Below, piece after piece: positions 56,285 to 64,000 of a DNA stretch of 64,000 nt (position 1 is the stretch's first letter; each line of letters begins with the position of its first letter). Under the pieces are notes generated by a model that saw nothing but the letters and a program-made list of their open reading frames with translations, searched no databases and was not told the DNA's origin. Position numbers and translations under genes: made by a program. Source of the DNA: Rhodococcus sp. HNM0569 (lineage in GTDB: Bacteria > Actinomycetota > Actinomycetes > Mycobacteriales > Mycobacteriaceae); NCBI RefSeq assembly GCF_012726205.1, contig NZ_JAASAE010000001.1:124001-188000 (forward strand), read 5' to 3'.

Positions 56285-56437
56285 TCACCTCCCACCGAGC
56301 GCGGTGGTCTCGAGGACAACGATGATCACCGCAACCGTCAGGAGCCCCAACCCGCCCCACAGCAACTGCATCCGAAGAACTTGCTTGACGATGTCGGAGA
56401 TCTTCCAATTCCTCCGCCCGTCACTGTGCCTGGCCAT
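56285..56437 (-). CDS. 50-residue membrane protein
   Basis: A short frame missed by length-based searches. ATG 56437 follows AAGAGGAA at seven bases. The protein begins MARHSDGRRNWKISDIVKQV, basic and amphipathic, then has one membrane helix (LLWGGLGLLTVAVIIVVL) and a short tail ETTALGGR. Orientation is probably N-in. Good ribosome site, typical membrane topology and the terminator placed between it and fadB support a real gene. Function unknown. Confidence 0.65.
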   Translation of the reverse strand: MARHSDGRRNWKISDIVKQVLRMQLLWGGLGLLTVAVIIVVLETTALGGR

Positions 56438-56492
56438 CGACGTTCCTCTTCAGTCATCCAACAGGTGCACACTGGCTGGGGCAGACCCGGTC

Positions 56493-56627
56493 GTGTATGC
56501 GCCGTTCAAGTTCGTCGATCCGGCCACCGTCACCCACGCCTACGCCTCGCTCGACGGGAGCAGCGTCTCGGTTCTCGAGCCGCACGAGGACTTCCGTCGC
56601 GCGCTGTGTCGCGAATCCGGTCGCTGA
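56493..56627 (+). CDS. Possible 44-residue gene or gene fragment
   Basis: An open stretch with coding-like composition: VYAPFKFVDPATVTHAYASL then DGSSVSVLEPHEDFRR and ALCRESGR. There is no convincing ribosome site at GTG 56493 and no family I recognise. It could be the remnant of a longer gene. The stop lies ten bases from the convergent stop of the exonuclease gene. Confidence 0.25.
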   Translation: MYAPFKFVDPATVTHAYASLDGSSVSVLEPHEDFRRALCRESGR

Positions 56628-56636
56628 CGCCGAGGT

Positions 56637-57563
56637 CTATCCCAGCGAGTCCAGGTCGTAGTCGACGACGACGGGTGCGTGGTCGCTGATGCGTCGGTCG
56701 GGTGCCGGGTCGCGGTCGGTGCCCGCCGTGATCGATGCCCGGGCGAGGGCGGGCGTCGCGAGGTGGTAGTCGATGCGCCAGCCGACGTCGTTCGCGAACG
56801 ACTGCCCCATCCACGACCACCACGAGTACGGGCCGTCGACGTCCGGGTGGTGCCGGCGCACCACGTCGACGAGGGTGCGCGGCGACACGATGGACGAGAA
56901 CCATTCGCGTTCTTCGGGGAGGAACCCTTCGGCCTGGTTGCTGCGGCGCCAGTTGCGGACGTCGTAGCGGGTGTGGGCGACGTTGAGGTCGCCCATCAGG
57001 AGGAACTCTCGGCCCGCGGCGCGGGCGGTGCGCCGCGACCGTGCGAGTTGCCGGGCGAAGGCGTCGAGGAACCGCATCTTGCGTTCGTAGCGCGCGCCCC
57101 CGTCGGGTGCTTCGCGCATGCGGCCGGGCTTCTGCAGGTGCGCCGGGAGTCCACCCTTCGGCAGGTACAGCGACGCGACGGTGATCGGCGCGTCCGCGAG
57201 GTCGACCTCGACGTAGCGGCCCTCGTCCGCGAACTCCTTCAGTCCCCGCGCGAGCGTCGTGGGTGCGAGGTCGACCGCCTCGACGTGGTCGTCGCCGGGA
57301 TGGCGCAGCAGCGCCGTCCCGCTCCACGCGCGCACCGCCTCGGGTTCTTTGCGGGTGAGGACGGCGACGCCGTTGCGGCCCGCTAGCGTGCCCTCCTCGT
57401 AGGTGAGGTGGTGCTCGCCGAACACGCCGTCGGGGATCGCCGACGCCGGTGCCCGCACCTCCTGCAGTGCGACGACGTCGGGCTCACGCTCGCGCAGCCA
57501 GGCTTCGAACCCACGGCGCTGCGCCGCACGGATCCCGTTGATGTTGAAGGTCGCGATACGCAC
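56637..57563 (-). CDS. xth: Exodeoxyribonuclease III-type AP endonuclease
   Basis: A 308-residue DNA repair nuclease that cuts at abasic sites and removes 3' blocking groups. The EEP-fold motifs are all present: FNINGIRAA, ALQEVRAP, GRNGVAVLTR, GDLNVAHTRYDVRN, GWRIDYHLAT and ISDHAPVVVDY. GTG 57563 begins RIATFNINGIR. No operon partner. Confidence 0.93.
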   Translation of the reverse strand: MRIATFNINGIRAAQRRGFEAWLREREPDVVALQEVRAPASAIPDGVFGEHHLTYEEGTLAGRNGVAVLTRKEPEAVRAWSGTALLRHPGDDHVEAVDLAPTTLARGLKEFADEGRYVEVDLADAPITVASLYLPKGGLPAHLQKPGRMREAPDGGARYERKMRFLDAFARQLARSRRTARAAGREFLLMGDLNVAHTRYDVRNWRRSNQAEGFLPEEREWFSSIVSPRTLVDVVRRHHPDVDGPYSWWSWMGQSFANDVGWRIDYHLATPALARASITAGTDRDPAPDRRISDHAPVVVDYDLDSLG

Positions 57564-57672
57564 GGGCGTCGAGTCTAGATTCGTGGTCCGACACGGCCAC
57601 TAGCCGGCGCGTCCTCGCCCGAAACGCTCGGCTCGCCCCGCCTACGATGGCACCATCGGTGTGGAAGGCATC

Positions 57673-58241
57673 ATGGCGAAGCTGAACTACCTGGCGAACG
57701 TCTCGCTCGACGGCTACATCGAGGACCCTCAGGGCAGTCTCGAGTGGACCGCGCCGGCGAAGGACGTCTTCGACTTCATCACCGAGCTCGAGCGCGGCAA
57801 TCGCACCCATCTCTACGGCCGCCGCATGTACGAGGCACTGGCGGTGTGGCAGACGATGGGACTCGAACCCGGCGCAGGCGACGGCCTCCCCTTCGACGTC
57901 CACGAGTACGCCGAGGTGTGGCGCGACTCCGACAAGATCGTCTACTCGCACACCCTCGAATCCGTCTCGACGCCCCGCACCCGCCTGGAGCGGGAGTTCG
58001 ACACGGCCGAGGTGCAGCGCCTGAAGGAGACGTCCGAGCACGATCTCGGGATCGCAGGGGCCGCGATCGCGCAGCACGCCTTCACTGCCGGACTGGTCGA
58101 CGACATCATCTCCTGGTCTATCCCGTCGTTCTCGGCGGCGGGAAACCCGGCCTGCCCCATGATGTTCGCCTCGATCTCGATCTACGTGACCAGCAACGGT
58201 TCGCCAACGGAACTGCCTATCTCCACTACGGAATACGGTGA
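57673..58241 (+). pseudogene. RibD C-terminal/DHFR-like reductase gene with a single frameshift
   Basis: The first part (MAKLNYLANVSLDGYIED through AGLVDDI) reads in one frame from ATG 57673, after GGAAGG. Near 58107 the homology moves to another frame (LLVYPVVLGGGKPGLP through YLHYGIR), which ends at TGA 58239-58241. One base, probably a C, is missing between ATC and ATC so that GACATCCATCTCCTG became GACATCATCTCCTG. This is either a recent pseudogene or a sequencing error. The family includes small NADPH-dependent reductases of unknown substrate. Confidence 0.8.
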
Positions 58242-58356
58242 GAGTCGCGACGGCCAAGAGCTCGCCATAGAGTGTCTGAATGACCCCTCGACGGCACCCA
58301 TTCGCCGACCTAAGACCGCGCGCGGCGACTGGACTGCCAACCGAGGCCGGCCTTCG

Positions 58357-58473
58357 GTGACCGAGGATTTGGGCACCGAACCCCTACCTGTCGCGTGGTT
58401 GGTCGACATCGACGGCACCGTCGCTCTCCACAGCCGCCGGAGTCCATACGACGCGACGCGCGTCGGCGAGAAC
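58357..58473 (+). pseudogene. 5' fragment of a HAD/polynucleotide-kinase-type phosphatase gene
   Basis: From GTG 58357 the frame reads PVAWLVDIDGTVALHSRRSP then YDATRVGEN, which is the N-terminus of phosphatases with the DxDGT motif and the RSPYDxxxVxxD signature seen in bacterial PNK-phosphatase-like proteins. Homology ends abruptly at Asn39 (58473), where the DISARM segment begins. The rest of the gene is absent from the window. Confidence 0.6.
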
Positions 58474-58478
58474 CAGCG

Positions 58479-59102
58479 GATACCCGTTGAGTCGAGACGG
58501 ACGAACGGCAACGCGAACCGCGTCCACAACTCCATCTGCATCTGTTCCAGCACGTGCTTCGGAGTCACGATCAGGATCCGCTCGCCGCGACCGCGCCGCA
58601 CTAGCTCCGACAGGATCATGCCGATCTCAAGCGTCTTACCGAGGCCGACCGCATCGGCAAGCAGAATGCGCGGACGAAGCTTGTCCGGGTCGAGGGCCTT
58701 GCGCACCGCCTTCATCTGGTACTCGAGATGGTTCGCCAGCCCGCGATGCGCCGTCGTGAGGCCCTGATCTGCGACCGCGACCGGCGTCTTACGCAACATC
58801 GACTCGAGCCACAGCCGCGACCGGCGGAACTTGTCGGACGTGTCGACGACCACCGACACCTTCGTCGGATCTGCCTCGACGTCGTCGATCGCCGTGGAGA
58901 ACACGGCCTCGGTGTCACGGACCAGTTCAGATAGGCCCGTGACGTGCACGAAGAACCCGTCCAGCGTGGCCTCAACCTTGGTGACCAGCCAGTCTTCGTC
59001 ACGGACGATCACAATCGAGCCGGGGCGGCCGTGAATTCCTTTGCGGGTGAAGCCGTCTGAATGAAGCCAGAATTCGGTTCGTACATCATCGCCGCGCCAC
59101 AC
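58479..59102 (-). pseudogene. Truncated SNF2-type helicase (DrmD-like), N-terminal 208 residues
   Basis: From GTG 59102 the protein shows a DISARM DrmD/SNF2-like start: GSIVIVRDEDWLVTKVEATL, GLSELVRDTEAVFSTAID, RLWLESMLRKTPVAVADQ, then motif I in LLADAVGLGKTLEIGMIL and ILIVTPKHVLEQMQMELWTR. Recognisable sequence stops after VRLDSTGI (58479). The open frame goes on to 58182, but those residues are antisense to the HAD and reductase remnants. Motifs II to VI are missing, so the helicase cannot work. It lies 223 bases after drmB; that gap has no clear gene. Confidence 0.75.
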
Positions 59103-59325
59103 TCTCCATATCGGCAGCCGACAACCCGATTCCAGCCACCCGCCGCCCCTTGATTTTCCCGGCCCGGCCGCGCAACGCCAGATTCTTCACCACACCGCCC
59201 TGTACGCATCCGTCTCACTGCATCGAGCAGGCTATCAGCGAGTTGGCAGGTGCAATCCCTGTAAACCGCACGTGTCTGCGCAATGGCGATCGGGAAGCAC
59301 CCGCCCCACCCCTGGGGGGCTCACC

Positions 59326-61059
59326 TCACGATCGGTACAGGAGTAAACCGCTACGCGGCGTCCCGTCTCCGACCAAACACACTCGATCGAGGTACCGATT
59401 CTGGTGCTCGCATGAGACCTCGGGCGCAAGAAGACACGAATGACACGCAGCCAGGTTCGTGGCACCCGCGCCGGTGGCAACGGCCTCCAGGCACACCGGA
59501 TCAGCCGAACACCAATGTGCTGCCTCAGTTGCCGCCTCGATGATCTTGGCGATGTTGTCGACCCTGCCGTGCGAGCACAGGCCCCCGAGACTTCCTGCCG
59601 CATCCGCGGTTGCCGTGTAGAGCAGGACGCCCGCCTGTCCGGGTTCCGCGTATACTCTCTCTCGGATCGACGACGCCGGGTATCCCGTGTCCAGCGCCAG
59701 CTGACGAAGCACGGAGTGCGACAGCGAATGCAAGGCGAGAAAGCGTGGCGAAATCGGTGGCAACGCTTGGCCAGCCGCGGCCTCGGCGGCATCCTGCAAC
59801 ATCTGTGAGCGACCCCGCGCCAGTTCAGACGTCTCCCAAGTCGCCAATACGTCGTCTCGAAATCGAACGAAGATGCCCTCTCCGAGAACCTCGATCGCCG
59901 GCAACCACCCCACTTTGGCTCGGGACAAGGACCCCGCGGGTGCACCTGACTTCACCTGGGAGGTACTCACCCTCGCGAACCCGCTGAGTGCACGCACTTC
60001 CCGAAGTCGAGGAACCCGCGAGACCAGGTCGATGAGATCACCAGCTCGGTCGGTTGGGGAAACGTCGGACGGGAAGCACACAAAAGTCTTGGTCCCGTCA
60101 TCCTCTGGATGGAGGCGACCCAACGCCTCGTACTCAGCCGCCCGGAGCTCCCTGCTCGCCTCGGCGTAGTCCCTGGGCCTGGCTGACTTGGCAGTCCGAT
60201 AGGCCGAGACGAGCTCACTTTCGTCGACTTCGTGTTGCCGTGCCTTGATTCCGAGGTACACGGTCACATCGGATTCACGCATGCCATCGAGTTCCGAGAG
60301 AATCTTTTCGAGGACCTCTTCGGCCTTCGTCAGGTCGCGGTCCACGGTTAGTGCAGAACGCACATCCGCGAACCACACGTTGGAAGCACCGCGCTGGAGC
60401 CCGACCAGTCGCTCGGTACATTCTTCCGTGTCCTTGTCGAGCCATGGCGAGTGGCCTCCACACCGCATCGACAACGATCCGCTCCCGAGCGCCCCCTGTA
60501 GAGATCGCGAAGCCCCGCATTCGCACTTGATCGTGATACCGGCAAGACTGGAATCCGCGGGATTCGTGATGATCCTCATCGAATGGCCGCCCTCGTCACT
60601 CATGCTCGTTCCGCGGTGCACCCAATAGCGATACGGAAAGTCCTGGATGTGCCCCGTCGGGCAACAGGCCACGAACCGCGATGGAACGAGCTTGGGGCTG
60701 ATACAGAACCGACAACGATTTACGTACTCGCCCTTAGGCTTGTCCGCAAGGCGACCAAACCTGTCCAGCCTGTTGCACTTCGGACAGGACACCCACTCAG
60801 GAAAGCGAACCATCGGCACCATTCCCGAAACCTCGCCACCGGGAGGCGCGAGCAGGCGGGATACACCTAGGAGTTCGCACAATCGCCGCTCGTCGACCTG
60901 CAGCCGATTGTCAGCCCTCCAGTGATCGAGTCCCGCGATCATGAAGCTCTCCGATTCGACGGGCAGAAGTGACCCTACACCGTAGGTGGTGACCATGTGC
61001 GTGCGCCGGATCGAGGTCTTGATCGGCGGGGACTTGCGGATCTTTTTCGTGATCGCCAT
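59326..61059 (-). CDS. drmB: DISARM protein DrmB (DUF1998)
   Basis: A 577-residue protein. The N-terminal part has zinc-finger-like pairs CPKC and CRFC (within WVSCPKCNRLDRFG and VNRCRFCISPKLVPS), then ACCPTGHIQDFPYRYWVH and IKCECGASRS. The C-terminal DUF1998 domain is clear: LHSLSHSVLRQLAL, YTATADAAGSLGGLCSHG and the Cys cluster LAACHSCLLAPEVSCEHQ. DrmA and DrmB form the core complex of DISARM that senses or blocks phage DNA. ATG 61059 overlaps the drmA stop by one base (TGATG). Confidence 0.88.
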   Translation of the reverse strand: MAITKKIRKSPPIKTSIRRTHMVTTYGVGSLLPVESESFMIAGLDHWRADNRLQVDERRLCELLGVSRLLAPPGGEVSGMVPMVRFPEWVSCPKCNRLDRFGRLADKPKGEYVNRCRFCISPKLVPSRFVACCPTGHIQDFPYRYWVHRGTSMSDEGGHSMRIITNPADSSLAGITIKCECGASRSLQGALGSGSLSMRCGGHSPWLDKDTEECTERLVGLQRGASNVWFADVRSALTVDRDLTKAEEVLEKILSELDGMRESDVTVYLGIKARQHEVDESELVSAYRTAKSARPRDYAEASRELRAAEYEALGRLHPEDDGTKTFVCFPSDVSPTDRAGDLIDLVSRVPRLREVRALSGFARVSTSQVKSGAPAGSLSRAKVGWLPAIEVLGEGIFVRFRDDVLATWETSELARGRSQMLQDAAEAAAGQALPPISPRFLALHSLSHSVLRQLALDTGYPASSIRERVYAEPGQAGVLLYTATADAAGSLGGLCSHGRVDNIAKIIEAATEAAHWCSADPVCLEAVATGAGATNLAACHSCLLAPEVSCEHQNRYLDRVCLVGDGTPRSGLLLYRS

Positions 61060-64000
61060 CAACTGCCACTTCCCTTGAGGTTCTTGACATACAGGCGTGT
61101 TTCCGCATCAACGTCACGCATACTCGACAATGCGGGCCAGGGCGGCTCGCCCACCGGGAAACTGCCCGGTCGGGAGTTGTCTCCCCCGGTGGGGGCCAGC
61201 AGGGGGTGTCCGTCAGAAGCGGCGGCCGCCGCCTGGGGCGGCCGCAACGCCCCGTACCGGTCCACCAACCCGGCATCGGCTGCCTCCTCCCAATCCCGAA
61301 CTAGCGCCGACAGTTGGGCACGGAATGGCTCGGCTTCCTCAGGCGAGATGCGTTGCGCACGGTCGACAAGAGAGTCGATCAAGCCACCGATCTCCTCCCG
61401 GTACCTCTCGATGGAACCTGCCGAAGCGTCGCCGCGGAGGCTGGCGACGAGAACGCGAACCGCGCCAACCAACATCCCGTGCGCCCCGCGGTCCCTGGCG
61501 CGGGATGCGAAGGGTGTGGCCGTAGTCGCCTCGACCTCGCGGTACAGGGCTCGATGGAACGGAATGAACGATTCGTAGTGCGAGGCGTCCCGCGACCTGT
61601 TCGAGTTGAGGGCGACCACAACCAGTCCTGGATGCCTACGTCCCACACGGCTGGTCGACTGGATGTATTCGGATGTGCTCTGGGGCTGTCCTGCGACGAC
61701 CATCAGTCCCAGGCGGTCGATATCCAGCCCGACGGAGATCATGTTGGTCGCGAGGACCACATCCGGACTTCCCGGGTCGGGGTACGAGGTCTCCAGGCGA
61801 GCCATCGCGGCCGGGATCCTCGTCTGATCGACACGTGATGTGAGCTCGACAGGCTCTGGCGACACGTCTCGGGCGCCGGTCTGCTTGCGCGCGGCGAGCA
61901 CCTCGACGCGGTCGGGAACGTCGTCAAGCACCTGAAGATATGTCGAACCCAGGACTCGCAGACTGTTGAAATATCCCAGCAACGTCCAGTAGTCGTCGCG
62001 GACAGAATCTTCGACGTCCAGCTCATTGACCGCTTGCAGTATGGCGGAATACACCCGGACGAGGAGCGTTGCTTGACTGGTTCCGGGAGCCATGACACCG
62101 ACGTATCGCCGGGTGCCCTTCTGTTCGGGCGTGGCTTCGACGGCAAAATAGTTGTCCTCGGGGTCCAGCCCCGGCGGCGGGAACTGAACCGATCCCCGGT
62201 CGAACACATTCCGCACCTGACGCTCGGCGCGACGGATGGTCGCCGTGGACGCAAGAACCTTCGGTCGACCATCCTTCGCACAAGCCAGGTCGAGCGCGGA
62301 TTCGTACAGTCCCACCATCGTTCCCAATGGCCCCGAGACCAGGTGCAATTCGTCCTGCACGATCAAGTCGGGCCTAGAGTGCGGTCCGTCGACGGAGAGA
62401 AGGTCACCCACTTGGGGACGCCAGGTCATCATCGCGAACTTGTCGACCGTTCCGATCAACAGAGACGGACGCACTCGGTAGACATCGTCATCTGTGACGT
62501 AGAGCGGCAATCGGTCGCTGAATTCACACGCAAAGGAGGAGCACCTTATCTCCAGTCGTGACTTGTCGATCACCTCGTAGTTGTTGTGATCCATCGCAGT
62601 TCCGCACCGCGGGCACCGAAGCAACTGAACCGGGGTGGACCCTTCCGGTTGATGCCCCGAGGCGATGCTGTTCAGAATCCGCTGCGCGTCCTCGACCTTG
62701 TTGGGACTTGCCTTGTCGCCCACCCAGAGTCCAAGGGAGATCTCGACGGAACTCGGAATCTCTCGGCGGCGGATCAATTCGAGGGCACAGATCAGGCCGG
62801 CTGCACGTTCGAACTGCTGCCTCGTCAACAGCCGGAGCGTGTAACGCATGATGGCTGACACTCCGCCGTCATTGCGGCGTCGGAGCCTCCTCAGCAGGAT
62901 CGTGAAGCCGATACAGCCCAGGTATGCCTCGGTCTTGCCACCACCGGTGGGAAACCACAGGAGGTCGACAATGTCGCGGTCGGGGTGTGTGCTTCGTGCC
63001 ATGGCCGGCAGATTCATCAGGATGAACGCGATCTGAAATGGACGCCATCGCTGCGCATCGGACGTCGCACCGCGCGCGCGGTCCTGTGCTCGTCGCTGAT
63101 CCAGCATCGCTTCGTTCATCAACTGAAACGCGCGGCCCACCAGTGGGTCTGCGGGTTCGTCAAGGATCTCGACGCCAGCACGGATCCGTTCGGCACATTG
63201 CTTGGCGAGGTCGACGTGCGCGAGTGCCTGCCGGCGATGCGGTTGGGCGATGGCCTCCGCGTCACCGTATCGAGCCGCTATCCACCGTTCGTACGATGCC
63301 GCAAGTTCGAACAGCTGCGCGCGGTCAGTGCTGGTCGCCAGCTTCTCCATGTCGAGGTCGTACGTCCCGAATTCATCGTCGGCATCACCTCCGGAGGGGC
63401 GTGCGAGCCGTACGTCCTGGAACGGAACGAAGGTCGTGGTCAGCTCGTCGACCCGCTCGGCCGAATTGTCCCACATCACGGCACAACCGTGACCGATCGC
63501 CAGTGCAGGTTCGTTGCGGTACAGGAAGTCCGTCGAGCGTGTGTCCGGATCTTCACTCAGACTCTCCCGGGGTCGCCTGCGGTCAACGAATTGCCCCGGA
63601 GTCGCCCGAACCGTGATGCGCGGCCTGAACCAACACTGCGCGTCGGCTTTGCCCGGCTCGCCCGGCTTCGCGGTGTTCACAAGCGACAGCGTGATCCGAA
63701 CCATTCCATCGACCGCAGCACGGACAATCCCAACCAACCTGAGGGGTTCATCACCAATCTGTTCACCGATTCGTCGTGGCAAACCGGTGTCGATGTTCAG
63801 ATCCGCGTCGGTTGCGATGTCCACCGCATGCCAACGCCCATCCTCTTCCCGATACCGCCGCGCAGACACCCCGACGGACACAGCCGCGGTTTCCAGTTCG
63901 TTCACGGTGAATGTCAGCCCGAACGATGACGGTCTGATGGCGTGCGACAGAGCAACAGCCGATTCGTTGTCCTCGTCCTCGACTGAGCCGGCACCGCGTC
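61059..64000 (-). CDS. drmA: DISARM helicase DrmA (N-terminus beyond window)
   Basis: At least 979 residues; the frame is open to the right edge. A GTG at 63905 exists, but coding similarity continues upstream of it (DEDNESAVALSHAIRPSSFG before LTFTVNELE), so the true start is outside. Helicase motifs: I as FPTGGGKTEAYLG, II as VQDELHLVSGPLG, III as VLASTATIRRAE, V/VI as MISVGLDIDRLG and IQSTSRVGRRHPG. A Cys pair CPRCGTA with CSSFACEF lies in between. DrmA acts with DrmB in restriction of phage DNA. GC content is much lower than in the flanking chromosome. Confidence 0.9.
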   Translation of the reverse strand, partial: RGAGSVEDEDNESAVALSHAIRPSSFGLTFTVNELETAAVSVGVSARRYREEDGRWHAVDIATDADLNIDTGLPRRIGEQIGDEPLRLVGIVRAAVDGMVRITLSLVNTAKPGEPGKADAQCWFRPRITVRATPGQFVDRRRPRESLSEDPDTRSTDFLYRNEPALAIGHGCAVMWDNSAERVDELTTTFVPFQDVRLARPSGGDADDEFGTYDLDMEKLATSTDRAQLFELAASYERWIAARYGDAEAIAQPHRRQALAHVDLAKQCAERIRAGVEILDEPADPLVGRAFQLMNEAMLDQRRAQDRARGATSDAQRWRPFQIAFILMNLPAMARSTHPDRDIVDLLWFPTGGGKTEAYLGCIGFTILLRRLRRRNDGGVSAIMRYTLRLLTRQQFERAAGLICALELIRRREIPSSVEISLGLWVGDKASPNKVEDAQRILNSIASGHQPEGSTPVQLLRCPRCGTAMDHNNYEVIDKSRLEIRCSSFACEFSDRLPLYVTDDDVYRVRPSLLIGTVDKFAMMTWRPQVGDLLSVDGPHSRPDLIVQDELHLVSGPLGTMVGLYESALDLACAKDGRPKVLASTATIRRAERQVRNVFDRGSVQFPPPGLDPEDNYFAVEATPEQKGTRRYVGVMAPGTSQATLLVRVYSAILQAVNELDVEDSVRDDYWTLLGYFNSLRVLGSTYLQVLDDVPDRVEVLAARKQTGARDVSPEPVELTSRVDQTRIPAAMARLETSYPDPGSPDVVLATNMISVGLDIDRLGLMVVAGQPQSTSEYIQSTSRVGRRHPGLVVVALNSNRSRDASHYESFIPFHRALYREVEATTATPFASRARDRGAHGMLVGAVRVLVASLRGDASAGSIERYREEIGGLIDSLVDRAQRISPEEAEPFRAQLSALVRDWEEAADAGLVDRYGALRPPQAAAAASDGHPLLAPTGGDNSRPGSFPVGEPPWPALSSMRDVDAETRLYVKNLKGSGS

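Noticed and set aside
58182-58478. Continuation of the helicase frame below 58479
   Set aside because: These residues are antisense to the HAD and reductase remnants and do not resemble SNF2 sequence, so I ended the feature at 58479.
59103-59325. A small gene between drmB and the helicase fragment
   Set aside because: Short frames exist but none has a good start, length or recognisable sequence.
58000-64000. Transposase, integrase or attachment site for the DISARM island
   Set aside because: I looked for DDE or recombinase motifs and for flanking direct repeats around 58.4-58.6 kb and found none; the right end is outside the window.

Overview
The window is chromosomal DNA of a high-GC actinobacterium of the order Mycobacteriales, most probably Rhodococcus or a close relative. 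The reasons are the dense reading frames with GTG/ATG starts, the many ATGA and GTGA stop-start overlaps, mycolic-acid-group genes (pimA, a PatA-type acyltransferase, pgsA, AftC-type arabinofuranosyltransferase), type VII secretion substrates, and a gene order that, compared from memory, matches two Mycobacterium tuberculosis blocks: Rv2578c to Rv2614c (about 0.4-32.6 kb here) and Rv2669 to Rv2681 (about 37.7-51.8 kb here).

Layout. 0-3.9 kb: end of a siderophore-binding lipoprotein, an Rv2578c-type radical SAM protein, an overlapping pair of type VII secretion substrates and a small membrane protein. 3.9-20.4 kb: hisS, a metallo-hydrolase, two tandem cyclophilins, a DUF4185 protein, then the long minus-strand run ruvC-ruvA-ruvB, yajC-secD-secF, an oligopeptide-binding lipoprotein, apt and rel. 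19.6-34.2 kb: a YebC/PmpR regulator, a leaderless autoregulated GntR pair, pdxS and pdxT with two acyl-CoA thioesterases, the phosphatidylinositol mannoside operon (HIT hydrolase, pgsA, acyltransferase, pimA, Nudix), thrS and a lone DUF742 protein. 34.3-35.5 kb: a tRNA cluster with a tandem 241-bp Val-Gly repeat.

35.5-52 kb: a LeuA-regulatory-domain-like protein behind an Ile-Leu-Val leader peptide, an MFS permease and acetyltransferase, zapE, a RibD-type reductase, a secreted hydrolase-like protein, aftC, msrB, a molybdoenzyme, the haem genes hemE-hemY-hemQ of the coproporphyrin-dependent route, DUF3000 and ribonuclease D. 52-56.2 kb: a fatty acid beta-oxidation unit (short-chain dehydrogenase, fadA, fadB) with a perfect palindrome at the fadA promoter. 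56.2-58.5 kb: a 50-residue membrane protein, exonuclease III, and two broken genes.

The part most unlike its surroundings is 58.48-64 kb: a DISARM-type phage-defence segment on the minus strand (drmA running off the right edge, drmB, and a truncated SNF2 helicase resembling drmD). Its GC content is clearly lower than that of its neighbours. It ends at a sharp junction near 58474-58479, where the broken helicase meets head-to-head a broken HAD-phosphatase gene of the host chromosome. Other points worth attention are the leader-peptide attenuator, the tRNA-Gly copy lacking T54, a dispersed 45-bp repeat and the leaderless GntR promoter that is itself a palindrome.
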